In this document: positions 23,038 to 34,200 of the stretch, one piece after another
How the letters are laid out: each line of letters starts with the position of its first letter
Position numbering within the stretch: the stretch's first letter is position 1
NCBI GenBank assembly: GCA_030035585.1
Contig: CM057461.1
Span: 166,791,624-166,855,623, forward strand
Origin: Dugong dugon
Lineage: Eukaryota > Chordata > Mammalia > Sirenia > Dugongidae
Length of the DNA: 64,000 nucleotides
Direction of reading: 5' to 3'
Program-made: the position numbers and the translations under genes
The notes under the pieces: generated by a model
What the model was told of the DNA's origin: nothing
Database searches by the model: none
What the model saw: only the letters and a program-made list of their open reading frames with translations

Positions 23038-23194
23038 AAGAGAAGATGGACAAAACACTCCTGGAGCTCTCCTGATGTCTTTTAAGCCTGACACGTCATG
23101 ACTGGGTCAGCTCTGCTCTACATTACTAGCTCCTCTGAGTTGAAAGGGTCCTTATCAACTTGGGCTAGTCACTTGCACAGTATCCGTTGCTAGG

Positions 23195-23375
23195 GCTGGT
23201 GCACAAAGTGCTCGGATACTCCAAGTAGGGCTAGCGTCATGGGTGTGTGACCACATGGCCCCATGCTTGGTTTAATGCTCTGCTGTCATCGTCTTGAAAT
23301 TCTTAATTTTTAAAAACGGGGCCTTGCATTCCCAGTTTGCACTGGGCCCCACAAATGATGTAGCCAGTCCTGACT
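23195..23375. mobile_element. ancient mammalian interspersed repeat, unclassified
   Basis: The blocks TAATGCTCTGCTGTCATC, GGGGCCTTGCATTCCCAG and GCACTGGGCCCCACAAATG recur in mammalian genomes as I remember them, but I cannot give a family. Confidence 0.4.
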
Positions 23376-24055
23376 CCAAGCCTGCATCTCAGGCTACCAC
23401 TTTATCTGCCCTGCCCAAAAGTTCTTCTGTATCTTGCTAATCAGAGCGGAATCACTAACTGTAAATAGTCAGAAGATTTCCTTGAACTACAGAGAATATC
23501 CAGCGTAAGCTGGTATAGGATTTTCTTGTGATGTGGCCAGCCCTTTTGTGTACAACAGGAAAAACAAATAAAAGCTGCTCATCATGATAATTTGGATACA
23601 TTGATTTGAAGGGCAAGACAAGTGCATTGCTAATTAATTGGGTAAATGTTTTTGTTTGTTTTCTCCATATAGATTTAGACTTCACTCTCAGAGGAAAAAA
23701 TTCACTTTATTTTTGGCAAGTGAGCTTACTTGGACAGGTCCACTAATAAGTGGCCAGCAGGCCTGTAGCTGGTGGGAATACTGGAAAGGAATTGGAGGAT
23801 GCACATGTGCCTGATCCCTAGAACAGGAGCCCTCCCCCCTAAGTCACAGGCTGGACAGCAATCCAAGCAATACCTCAGGGATAGGTCTAGGGTACAGTTC
23901 AGGACAACTCAGACTGGAATATTGTTTAGGTGGTCTGACTTAGTGGTTGAGAGCTTTTCCTGTGGGATGGGCTAGTGCTTGCCCATGGGAAGGGTAGAGT
24001 TCTAAAGGAGCGACACAAAAGTGATGGGTGTGGGCAGAGGCTGATGATCCCATAG
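23376..24055. other. unique noncoding stretch
   Basis: I see no gene or nameable repeat. A 76-codon minus frame at 23455-23685 has no domain. Confidence 0.45.
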
Positions 24056-24374
24056 GCAAGGTAAGCAACGTGAACAATTTCACATGGGTTTCATCACATA
24101 TTTCTGATATGGTGACATCCATGTGAAATTGTTCACTATGGATTAGTAAGTATGCACAAGTAAACCTGTGCTTACCTTGCTTACTGGGTCATACACTCCC
24201 GTCAGGACCGTAAGTTTGAAAAGTGTCTTTACTTCTGTAGGAAGATGCTGTGGGGCTGGGAGACAGACAGATGCCAGCCATACCTAGAATTAGAATCTTT
24301 GATGTGGTGAAAAACTGTGAAATTGTTCATTACAGATGATCTTGTAAGCAAGGTAAGCACCATGTTTACCTTGC
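24056..24374. repeat. cluster of interleaved inverted repeats
   Basis: GCAAGGTAAGCA (24057-24068) pairs with its perfect complement TGCTTACCTTGC (24169-24180). Inside that, GTGAACAATTTCACATGG (24070-24087) pairs with a perfect 18-bp complement (24119-24136). The same two words return as GTGAAATTGTTCA (24317-24329), GCAAGGTAAGCA (24348-24359) and TTTACCTTGC (24365-24374). This could be a worn palindromic DNA transposon with a partial second copy. I do not recognise the family. Confidence 0.6.
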
Positions 24375-25070
24375 CTATTGGATAACCTGCCCCTGGGTGT
24401 AGGTATGAACATGAAGGCAGGAGAGCCACGGTAGAAGCCAGAGGAAACATTGGTGGGGAGGGACTATGCTTTTAGGCTATCCTTGATGATATTCAGGGGG
24501 AAGTCCAACTTACCTGGAATGCTATCCTTTATCATTCCTATTTTTCATATCCTTCTGAAGTTGCCCTAGCTGTTCATTACAGAAGCTGACATGTGCACAC
24601 ACTGTCTGTTCTATAGCTTATGAAGGCTGAAAGGGCATGCATGTGGTGGGGAAGTGGTTGAGGTGAGGGGATGTTCTATTACTCCTTCTCTTTCTGACCT
24701 CTGTGGAAGAGTATCCATTCATCCAGGGAACCATGGCTCAAAACTCCAGGGAATTATGGCGGCGCTGGGGGTGCTGTTGGCAGTTCCAGGAAGACCTATG
24801 AGTTGAACGTCAGTTCCAAAGAGGATTTACACAAGAGACAGTAAAACCAAATCACTGTTAACCCTATATGTTAGCTATAGAGTGCTGTTCTCCAAGAAGG
24901 GAGGAGGGAACCCAGTGAACTCTGGATTATACAATTTACCTAACAGGACTAAAAATTCCTCACTAATGTTCCTTCTCATTGCATACTTCGTGAGCCAAAG
25001 GCTTTATATAAAACACAAAATGCTATATGCTATAGATATATATAACTATATAATAGATAGAATAGATATA
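24375..25070. other. unique noncoding stretch
   Basis: I see no gene. An AT-rich simple tract of TATAGATA-type units lies at about 25029-25070 and forms the target of the next SINE. Confidence 0.45.
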
Positions 25071-25233
25071 AACCAAAAAAAACCCGTTGTCGTTGAGTCA
25101 ATTCTGACTCATAGTGACCCTACAGGACACGGTAGAACTGCCCCATAGGGTTTCCAAGGAGCGGCTGGTGGATTCAAACTGCCAACCTTTTGGTTAGTAG
25201 CTGAGCTCTTGATCACTGCACCACCAGGGCTCC
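25071..25233 (-). mobile_element. AfroSINE, short-body class, perfect 12-bp duplication
   Basis: The reversed tail, then GGTTTCCAAGGAGCGGCTGG (the short-body junction), then the reversed head CCACCAGGGCTCC. It is flanked by AGAATAGATATA at 25059-25070 and 25234-25245. Confidence 0.92.
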
Positions 25234-25479
25234 AGAATAGATATAGATACTGGAATTACATTGAAATAATCCAGTGAATTACATAAAACAAGGTGATATG
25301 CTGATATTTAATAACATTTATAATTGTTATTGCACTGTGTGTTGATTAGCCATAAATAGCAAGTGCTTCACATGTGATTGAAATTAATGTTGCTTTTACA
25401 AAGTCTAATTAAGTTTTGGCAGTTTTTCTTCTTTCATTTGGCTTATTTGTTATTATTGCTGACCAAGGGTGCTGATTTT

Positions 25480-26055
25480 TCTATTTGGCCCCCAGATTTG
25501 GCCATCTCTGTCTGCTCTGTGACTCCAAGGCTGACTCCTGTGGACAACATCATCTAGGCCACCTTGGAGGCTGATTTCTGGTTGCATTTGGTCAATGAGA
25601 GGCACTAGCAGAAGATCAGAGAGTAGGAAGAGACAGGTCAGGGATTACCTTCTGTGTGTAACCACACCCTTCAAATCCCCTTCTCTCTGTCGGTAGCTAT
25701 ATCTCTTTGTGGACACCAAACTACTTGCTATTGAGTTGACTCTGACTTATGGTGACCCCATGTATTGCAGAGTAGAACTGCGCTCCATGGGGTTTTCAAG
25801 GCTATGACCTCTTGAAAGCAGATCACCAGGCCTTTCTTCCAAGGTGCCACTGGTTGAGTTTGAATTGCCAACCTTTTGGTTAGTAGCTAAGCACTTAATT
25901 GTTTGCACCGACCTGGGACTCCTCCTTGAGCACAGTGGCCATGAGATGCCCCATCCCCTAAGGCTCCAGCTCTCAAAGGGCCCTGGGACCCTATTTCTTT
26001 CCCTTGTCCTTTCAGCCCTGGGTGGTAAGGGCTTTCCGCTGTTGCAAGCTTCAAC
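25480..26055 (+). mobile_element. ancient mammalian repeat split by an AfroSINE
   Basis: The left part (GGTTGCATTTGGTCAATGAG, AGATCAGAGAGTAGGAAG) and the right part (CCTTGTCCTTTCAGCCCTGG, GGCTTTCCGCTGTTGC) read as one old repeat once the SINE at 25717-25923 is removed. The family is not assigned. Confidence 0.45.
25717..25923 (-). mobile_element. AfroSINE, GAAGAAAG-body class
   Basis: The reversed tail (TTGCTATTGAGTTGACTC), body (CAGGCCTTTCTTCCAAGGTG) and head (CACCGACCTGGGACTCC) are in order. Confidence 0.88.
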
Positions 26056-26854
26056 ATGACTCCCTAGCTTTTTCAAGATTTTCCAGCAGCAAATTTCTAG
26101 AGTCAACTTTAGCACACAGGGCTAAGGGTGCATAGCCTAAGAGTGAGGGTGGGTATAAAGTCAAGAGCTGAGTGACCCCAGCCTAGGCCCCGAAGAAGGG
26201 AATGTTATTGCTCCAGACCTCTTACCTCATACCTCCTGGAAATAGGCCTCCAGAACCCGTGTCTAGAAGAACCCTTATACTTTCTGCCTAGAGAGGGCTT
26301 ACGAAGGTGGGGAAAGAGGAGGAAGGTACCTGAGGTTTGCCCTAACCCAGGTGCTCTGCACGGACTTTTCCTATCTCCCTCTGCGTTGTGTTGACTTTTG
26401 TTTCTCTCATCATGCTGGACTTTCTTTGGCACAGGAACCTTGCCTTGGTGCTGTACCCCCAGTCATTCTGCAAGAGAACTTGGCTCACAATGTTTGCTGA
26501 GTTAATTGTTGAAAGAAGTTTTCCTTCCAGACTTTTAATGATCAGTTTGAAAGAAGAGATATTAGCATATTTCCCAAGGGAGTCAGCGAAGGGGCCAACA
26601 TTAAATATGGGAGAAAAAAAAAAGGAAGAAAGAAACGAGAAGAATCTGGGACCATCAAACACAACCTGCTTCATTTTTTGTCTACTTATCTTTAACCCAT
26701 CAAAGCCAGGATGGGTAGGAGATTGTAATGGACTGTGAATAGTTCCACATCTGTGTGGCTGAGAAGGAATACTGCAGCCAATGTGGCTGAGCCATTAATA
26801 AAGCTGGAGGACCATGGCTAGTGCCGTGGCAGTTCCACAGGGGAAAGTAGAAGG
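26056..26854. other. unique noncoding stretch
   Basis: I see no gene. Overlapping frames of 110 and 116 codons on opposite strands at 26342-26738 show no domain. Confidence 0.45.
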
Positions 26855-27058
26855 ACCAGACCAGAAGTCAGAAATCCTGGGTCTTGCTTCTGGCTCTGCT
26901 ACCCACTGGCCATACGACTTGGGGCAAAGTCATCTAAACTTTGTGTACCTTTTTATTTTAGTCTATAAGCTAGAGATTATAACACCTACCTTGCATCCTT
27001 CCGGGACTCTTGGGAGAAGTATATGAGATAATGCAGGTGAAAGCACTTTGCCAGCTAA
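26855..27058 (+). mobile_element. MIR
   Basis: GCTTCTGGCTCTGCTACC, CTTGGGGCAAAGTCATCTAA, ATAACACCTACC and AAAGCACTTTG follow the full MIR order. Confidence 0.8.
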
Positions 27059-27560
27059 AAAGCATGAGACAAAGGTGAAGCTCCAGTATCAGAGTGTATC
27101 CAGCCCTCCTGGCTGAGGCCAGGAGAGTTCGGGCCAGGAGACACGCTGTCCCCAGAAGAGCAGGCGGGTGATGAGACAGGTGTGCTGAGCTCCTTCCAGT
27201 AGTTAATTGTGTATGCTCTGGAGGCCCCTGACATTTTCCAGCCTCACACTGGGGCAGTGGATTACTAGGGAACTTGTGTTCCTGCCTGTCCAGATTCCCT
27301 CTTGTTCTCCAGAGCCCTTCCTCCCTGCTTTTGCCTCATCGTGATTACTCACTAATCCTCCCCTTTCCCTTCTCACATACTTTTGACCAGACCCATGGGT
27401 TTGATATCAGAATGACTCTGGTGGATGCAGGTTTGGACTCAAAACATTTGGTTGGAAAGCCACTCAAGGCTCCTACCAAGTGAGATTCTTAAGATTTCTA
27501 GATTCAGCCTCTTGCATCCTTAAAATGTCTTTGGTTAGATTGTTTTAGAATTGTGGCTCC

Positions 27561-27562
<2 letters not shown>

Positions 27563-27604
<42 letters not shown>
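27563..27604. repeat. (GT)n microsatellite
   Basis: About 21 uninterrupted GT units; likely length-polymorphic. Confidence 0.97.
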
Positions 27605-27607
<3 letters not shown>

Positions 27608-28969
27608 CATGAGTCATATTTAGTGGAAAGAAGGATCATGGGCCAAAAAACCCATTTGGGTTTGTTTGGATGAGTAAGAAACAATGGGAATTCAGAGTGT
27701 ACAAGATTATAAATATTACAGAGGTTATTCAAAGTCTCATTTACTTTAGTCTGACTGCCTCTTTACTCTACATATTTAAATTCCATTTGCAGTCACCCAC
27801 CCTGATATGCTTAAAGAGAATAACAGGAACAAGCTACTGCTAAGGAAAATGTAAATTGGTTTGTTTGCTTCTTTACACTTCTGGGCAGTGAAAACACAAG
27901 CAATTGTTATTCTAAGGGTCTCATTGAATATACAAAATCTTTGTCTTTCTCAGGAGTTGTTTTTAAGGTTAACCACTTTCTAAAGAGTTCTTTGTGTCTA
28001 GAAACCAATTTTATGCTCCCTTGTCCCGCAACAAAGTTCTTACAAACTTATTAAGATTTCCCACACAAACACATTTGCGGTCATTTAGAAAATAGAGAAA
28101 ACAGTTTGTTTTGGGGAAATCTGTTTGTTGTTCTTTTCTGACATTTACAAAGTCCTCACAGTGTTCCGGAGCTGCATGCAGCTTCTAGAAGCAGACTGCC
28201 CCTGGAGGCATTTGTGTTCAAGGGGGCAAGGGTCTGGGATTCTGAGATGGCAGCACTCTGGTCCTGGGCTGGAGTCAGTGCCCACACGATAGTGATCACG
28301 GCATTAGGGATCTGTGATTAAGATGTGAACACCAAACTCATCCCACCAAATTCCCAGGCCCTAAGGTCCTTCCTTCCTAGACAATTTTTTTCCAGCAGCT
28401 CACTTCATGCATTCAGAAATGTCTCTCGCCATATGTATTCCTATTTGAATTCTATTCACTTTTTACTATACGTGATTTGTACAAGCCAAGATGGCTACAT
28501 CTTCTAATGCTGCCATCAAAGAGAAATCGTTTGGTGTCCAGTGTCCTCAATTTAAGGGAGCAATATCTGGGCAATGTAGATGTCTTCCATCCCACCCACC
28601 TGCCCAAGATAAGAAAATATAATGCATAAATTCTAAAACCTAAATTCAAAAAAATTCAGTACTCTCATACAAATGGATTTCCAAGGATTTAAAAGGATTC
28701 TTTTAAATATTAAATCCCTCAATGGACTTTTAAAATAGGATTTGATTTCTAGAAATTTCATTCAAGAATATGTTAAGAGAAGGTACACTGGTACTGTAAT
28801 ATTTCAATTTATATACAAGCCTCTTACTAGTCACCAAGCATTTGCCAAGCACCAACAATGGTTGATAGCTCAGAGTTGGATTTGCCTATTTAAATGCTGT
28901 TTCTCAACAATTCAAAAGGAATTCCTCTCTGCCTGATAAAATAGACAACCTTTCTATTTAATCATAATA

Positions 28970-29290
28970 TAGGCACTTTCTTTTGCTCTGATGAGTTATC
29001 AAACATTTTTAAAAGATACAAAATGAGTGTATTTGGGCATAGTGTCTGTTTCATAATATACTGTATTTGTTCTCAATGCATCAGTGCTCAGTGATACAGG
29101 CTGCAGTTGTAATTACAGCTCATATAGGCTGCAATTGTTCTACAAAGGAGAATGCAATGAGATCAAAACCGAATTTCAAAGCCGTTACAGCAAAGCAGGT
29201 TGGGCTGGTGGCGCAGTAGTAACTCATTGCCCTGATAATTGGGAGGCATAGATGTGGGTATAGAGCAAGAAGCTGTTGCGGCTGGGGTGA
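28970..29290. other. possible conserved noncoding element
   Basis: A repeat-free block with a perfect TGTAATTACA palindrome at 29108-29117 set between two similar words, GGCTGCAGTTGT and GGCTGCAATTGT. Coding potential is lacking. Constraint is inferred from composition only. Confidence 0.3.
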
Positions 29291-29597
29291 AAGACAAGCT
29301 GACATCATTAGCTGTGGCTTGTGAACACCAGACAGGGACATGCACCACAGCCAAGAAGACACCCTGATGTCAGCTTCTGGCTATGTGATGAACCTTTGTT
29401 CCATCTGGATTTAAAAAAAAAACAACCATCATCGTAAGTGTGAAAACCCAACGAAGATTTTGATCCCTAGTAACTTGAAGAAGCATTTGCTCCCTTATAA
29501 AGGAAGGTAGTGTGCTTCACAGCGTTAAGTCTCCAAATGTAGCCACTGAATGATAAGTTCAACCACACAATTACCTAACAGTATATCTACATCTTAG

Positions 29598-29665
29598 CTG
29601 TCTATATATCTGTATCTGTATCTATATCTATCATCTATCTATCTGTCTGTCTGTCTATCTATCCA
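29598..29665. repeat. TATC/TGTC tetranucleotide microsatellite
   Basis: Imperfect runs of TATCTGTATC-type units followed by ATCTATCT and GTCTGTCT blocks. Confidence 0.9.
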
Positions 29666-30499
29666 TACCTCAATGACAATATGAATTTTGTTTCTTTTTA
29701 ATTCTCTCGGAACCATAATTGTAAGCTTCAGGTCCTCATGTGATAATGATCAAAGGCAAGAAAAGAGGATAGGAGTCACACCAAGAATCTCTCTTCTCCA
29801 CAACTGTTTTCTCCCTGTCTCATTGCTAGAACTGGGTCACAAGCCCACCAATCACTGGCAAAGGGGAAGGGCTTCCATGATAGGCTCCTATCGGTCACTG
29901 TTATCTTGGGAGGTAGGGGCAAGAAAGAAGGGATCTCACCCTCCCCAAAAACATTACCAGTGATATCTGGGTCCTAAGTTTTATTCAGCCCCAACAGGAT
30001 ACAAAATAATAATCACCAAGCTACTGAAAACACTGCTTCCTGAGCTAAATTGAAGCAATATGTCCTGATAGATAAATGCTAAATTGGAGAGACATTGCTC
30101 TGGATTGCTTTGTCAAAGGACTAACAACTCCCTGCTATGCGTCCTTGGGCAGTCCTCCAGTGGAGTCAAACCTCAATTTGTTCTTCTATCAAAGGAGAAT
30201 AGTGTCATTTACCACCTTCTGCTCTCAGTTGGGTTGTATGATGATTTAAAGGAGCCTCATAATGCCTATGAATTTCTCAGATTAAAGTAGAAAGTGCTGA
30301 ATTCTCTTGGGATGACACAAATGTCAAATCTCTGAGCACAGAATCAGCACCAGCTTATCTATGAAAGTTGCTCAGAAGCCATGTGATACAAGTATGGACT
30401 CCTTTTTTGACAACTCTGATTCTAACTTCTCAGGTACTCACCTTCCATTCCTCAGGTTTCATCTGCAGCAACTTGGTACTCTCATTGTTCCTCCATCCA

Positions 30500-30671
30500 T
30501 ACCAAACCAAACCAAACCAGCTGCCATTGAGTCAATTCCTACACATAGGACCCTATAGGACAGAGTAGAACTGCCCCATAGGGTTTCAAAGGCTGTAATC
30601 TTTACGGAAGCTGACTGCCACATCTTTCTCCCATGGAGCGGCTGGTGGGTTTGAACTGCCAACCTTCCGGC
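30500..30671 (-). mobile_element. AfroSINE lacking its head, left arm of an inverted pair
   Basis: The reversed tail and long-class body run up to AACTGCCAACCTTCCGG, where the tRNA-like head should continue but stops. A plus-strand 3' half of the same family begins at once. Confidence 0.87.
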
Positions 30672-30752
30672 CTTGGAAACTCTATGGGGCAGTTCTATCC
30701 TGTCCTGTAGGGTTACTATGAGTAGGAATCGACTCAGTGGCAACGGGTTTCT
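30672..30752 (+). mobile_element. AfroSINE 3' half, right arm of an inverted pair
   Basis: It begins CCTTGGAAACTCTATGGGG and ends CAACGGGTTT. It abuts the minus-strand copy with no spacer, so the two can fold back on each other. Confidence 0.87.
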
Positions 30753-31913
30753 CCCCGACATCCTACCTCAAACCCCAAATAGTTAGAAGCATCAAGGCTA
30801 TACATACCAGGTCAAGGTTAAGAGTGAGAGTGTATGAGCAAGTTGGAGGAGGAGGGGGATGAGGACAGCAAAGAAGATCAACTTTGCTTTTTTTCCCCAC
30901 CTCAAACTCTATTTAAATCCACTATTTTAACAATTAAACTAAACCATTAAATGCTTGCACGGTGCCCAAGATCAGCACATTGTGGTCTGATACAGGGTTC
31001 CAAGTGTTTAGGATTCAAATCAATATGCTCTGATTTCCAAAGCCACTCCTTCTGATGGTGGTGCTGTCACTGGTACAGTTATGTCCAAACAGGGCACTCA
31101 TGCACAGACAAGCTGTTTCTTCGATCTTGCACACAACAGTCCTCTGGTTTTTTTAGACGTTCCAGTTAAAGATCCACCCAACATAAGCATAAACTTCTTG
31201 TTGTATTTATTTTTACCAACGCCCCCAAATAAATGGAAGTGGCTTACATTTAAAAATACAGAAAGTAGAAGTTTTAAAAAATTAGAAAAAGACCTCAGAA
31301 ATAGCTTAAAGCGAAGAGATATCAAATGCTGAGCCTGTAACAAAATAGAATGAGTATAAAATTTCATTTTGTACCTTCCTGAAAGCAAAAATGAAACAGA
31401 AAATCTGATGGGTTATGTAATTCTCTGTATTTTTTTGTTTTACTTCTTCCCTCTCTTATCTCTCTCCTTTCCTATTCCTTCCATTCTCCTAGTCCCTCCC
31501 CACCCCTCCTTTCCCTCTCTTTCTATCTTTACTTCTCTTTTAGAAAGACACCCTTTTATCTGGAAAGTTAAACTGATAGCTGTCATTAAATTAAAAAATT
31601 TAATCATGTATTTCATCTTAAATCCTTCTTGGAATAAGGCAACAGCACTTGTTGATTAGTTGGTCAAGCACATTGCTTCTTACAGAAGGGAGATGGTGGA
31701 ACAACAACAAAAATATCTTTAACTCTGGTTTTGCAGAAGATGCAATGATGTTTTCCATACTAATACTTCTTAAAACAATTAAAAAAAAAACAGATGGTAA
31801 TTGTGACTGAACAAAAACAGTTCTATAGGAAACTAAGCTAATATAACAAATCAATTACAAAATGTATAGATTGTTTCAGTATGCATTTCATTTGCTGCTA
31901 CTTATTGCTCATC
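30753..31913. other. mostly unique noncoding stretch
   Basis: I see no gene. A polypyrimidine tract lies at about 31442-31541. Frames of up to 96 codons on either strand show no domain. Confidence 0.45.
31442..31541 (+). repeat. polypyrimidine tract
   Basis: About 100 bp almost entirely of C and T (CTCTCTCC, CCCTCCCCACCCC, CCCTCTCTTTC). It does not have the mirror symmetry expected of a strong triplex former. Confidence 0.8.
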
Positions 31914-32067
31914 TGGAGCCCTGGTGGCGCAGTGGTTAAGAGCTTGGCTGCTATCCAAAATGTTGGCAGTTTGAATCCACCAGCTGCTCCTTGGAAACTC
32001 TATGCGGCAGTTCTACTCTGTCCTATAGGATCACTGTGAGTCAAAATCAACTCGACAGCAATGGGTT
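31914..32067 (+). mobile_element. AfroSINE, short-body class
   Basis: It begins GGAGCCCTGGTGGCGCAGTG, keeps TTTGAATCCACC as box B, and passes from GCTGCTCCTTGG to GAAACTCTATG. Confidence 0.92.
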
Positions 32068-32224
32068 GAGTTTTTCTTTTTTTTTTAATTGCCCGTCTAT
32101 CAAATTTCCCAGTCTGCCTTTAAACATTGTGTTCCTTGTTTAGCTAAATCCAGTACTTCTCATTTTTTTATCTACATGCAACACTTCTCTGGCTGATTTT
32201 GGTAGGGACCCTCCTCTTCAGTCA

Positions 32225-33250
32225 CGGAGGTAGCGTGGTATAATGGATCAGATGGCCATGGGTTGAAACTTGCCCCTGCCGCTTTGTAGCAGGAACCTTG
32301 GCCAAGTTACTTGGCTCCTCTGAGCCTTACTTCTCTCCTAAGTAAAATAGGGGTAATATTACCTCCCTGCCTATCTTGTTGCCTCCTCTCCCTCAGCCAC
32401 CGTGCCCCATCCTATTGATCTTGCCTCCTCAGTAGCCACACATTTGCTCTCTTCTACCATCCTTAATTCAGGTTATATTCTCTCTCATCCCATACCACAG
32501 AGTCCTCCATCCAACCCTATTCTCACTCCCTCCACTCCATTCTCCATATTATGGTCAAAAAGAACTTGCTAAAATACAAACCAAATTGTGTTACTACCCC
32601 ACTAAAAATTCTTCCCCAACTTGTCATTGTCCCAGGACTAGGTTCAGACCCCATAACATGGATCACATGGCCCTTTTTAATCTGGTCCTGCCTAGTATTC
32701 TCTCTTGCCTCCCTCACCACTCCAGGCTCATGCTATGTTCCAGCCGCAGTGAGCTATCTCCTATTCAGGAAACCAGTCAGGCTCTGTCTTCATGTAGGGC
32801 CTTTGCACAGAATTTTCTCTCTGCTTAGAACACCCCTTCCCCCTGGTCTGCTGCTGAGTTACCACTACTTTTCTTAGACCCTGCCTGAACGTCTCTTTCT
32901 TCAGTAGACTATCCCCCACCCTCAACCCCAAGCCCAATGAGAAAGGTTTTTTTTTCTGTGAGCTTCCTTAGCACTCTGCACTGTCATGAGCCTATTTAAT
33001 TCTTGTCTTTCCCACGAACCAAGAGTTCTGCGAGGATAGAAACCACATTTTTTCCCATCTTGATATCTTCAGGGCTCGACTCAGTGCACACATAGAAATT
33101 GCTTAATATTTATAAAATAAATGCAAACATGAATTAATGAGTATCTTTCAGGGTTTTGTATGTGGATTAAATGAGATAAAATAAGAAAGGCACGGGCAAC
33201 ATTGCAGGCACTTAATAAATGATCATCATTATTACTACTATTACTACTGC
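32225..33250 (+). mobile_element. MIR split by an L2 segment
   Basis: The left MIR part (32225-32372) has AACCTTGGCCAAGTTACTTGG and GTAAAATAGGGGTAATATTACC. The right part (about 33140-33250) has GGATTAAATGAGATAAAATAAG and CACTTAATAAATGATC. The two halves are in register once the L2-like segment is removed. Confidence 0.6.
32376..33112 (+). mobile_element. L2 3' region
   Basis: Blocks in L2 order: ACATGGCCCTTTTTAATCTG, CAGGCTCATGCTATGTTCCA, AGGGCCTTTGCACAGAA, AGAACACCCCTTCCCCC, then GTTCTGCGAGGATAGAAACC near the end. Two plus frames of 80 and 108 codons fall within it; they are L2-derived and not genes. Confidence 0.7.
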
Positions 33251-33813
33251 ACAGTTTTGTACTGCTTTTAGTATTGTGTCCTCTGCCGATAGAAATCCAT
33301 GAGCGAGTGCCTCAAGGGCTTTTAACATTTTTAACTCCAAAAATATGATGAAAACTACTATAGGCAACAGTTTTGTTGGGTCTTTGTAAAAAATGTGCCC
33401 CTACCTCCACCTCCTTTATTTTCTGGTTAGAGTGCCTCTTGCAACCTTTCACAAATAAGTGGGTTTATTGGCTCTAACTTGCTCTTTTGCCAGTTGGCTC
33501 ACTTCTGTGTAACCCCTTGCGTCCCTATTCAACAGAGGCTAGTAATTACCATAGCAACCACAGCACATGGTGCCTATGTGCTCACTCAGAAACAAAACAC
33601 TTGCTTTAAAAAAAAATTACACATACGCACGTTAATTTGTAACATGAAATTCTATTTCATGGTATATATGAAGGGGAAGCATGCCTCCAAGTAATCAGAC
33701 TTACCCTCCGCTCTGGACTAGGGACTCATACTGTTGTTTCACTGTCTCCCCTACTCCCACCCCACTCCCCGTGCACATATTGATTCATTTTAAAAATGAA
33801 ATTTTTGTGCAAT

Positions 33814-33837
33814 GGGGTGGGGTGGGGGGAAGATGGG
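33814..33837 (+). other. possible G-quadruplex
   Basis: Four G runs (GGGG, GGGG, GGGGGG, GGG) with loops of one to five bases. Confidence 0.55.
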
Positions 33838-33929
33838 AAGGATTCAGTTTCAGTGGGAAGGTACAAAGGTCAGTGAGAGGGTGCGCAGCCCTGTAGAGCC
33901 GTTGTTCCGGTCTGAGTGATGATTATACT

Positions 33930-34200
33930 ATCAAGGGGATTCATTAAAATGGAGCCTATTGCTGTTACACTGAATGAAGTGCCCCATAAATTCGGCTGTG
34001 AGCCTGTCAGTGGCTAAGCCCATATGTAACGCTTAAATACAGCGCCTGCATCTGCTTGTTGGTGTCTGCGTCCTAGCCCATGCACGCCTCCCCAAGTGCT
34101 GTGTGCATGTGCAGACACGCTCTCGGCCGAATCAAGAGCCCAGGGCCTGAAACGCCGTGCGTGCCCAGAAATCGAGAATTCCCATTCTCACTGAGATGGG
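33930..34200. other. possible conserved noncoding element with elevated CpG
   Basis: A repeat-free block with more CpG than its surroundings (CTCTCGGCCGAATC, AACGCCGTGCGTGCC) and no frame of interest. It could be a regulatory element. No alignment is available. Confidence 0.3.

Larger units (their letters stand above)
27059..30499. other. mostly unique noncoding stretch
   Basis: I see no gene. It holds two microsatellites (27563-27604 and 29598-29665) and a possible conserved block at 28970-29290. Other frames of up to 91 codons look like chance. Confidence 0.45.

Noticed and set aside
29190..29260. SINE-like word GGCTGGTGGCGCAGTAGTAA suggesting another AfroSINE
   Set aside because: The anticodon arm, box B, body and tail are all absent, so the short match is probably coincidence.
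31914..32067. CTCF sites carried by the AfroSINE head (CCACCAGGGCTCC on the reverse strand)
   Set aside because: The core needs GGC where the SINE has GCT, so the match is partial and would apply to every copy.
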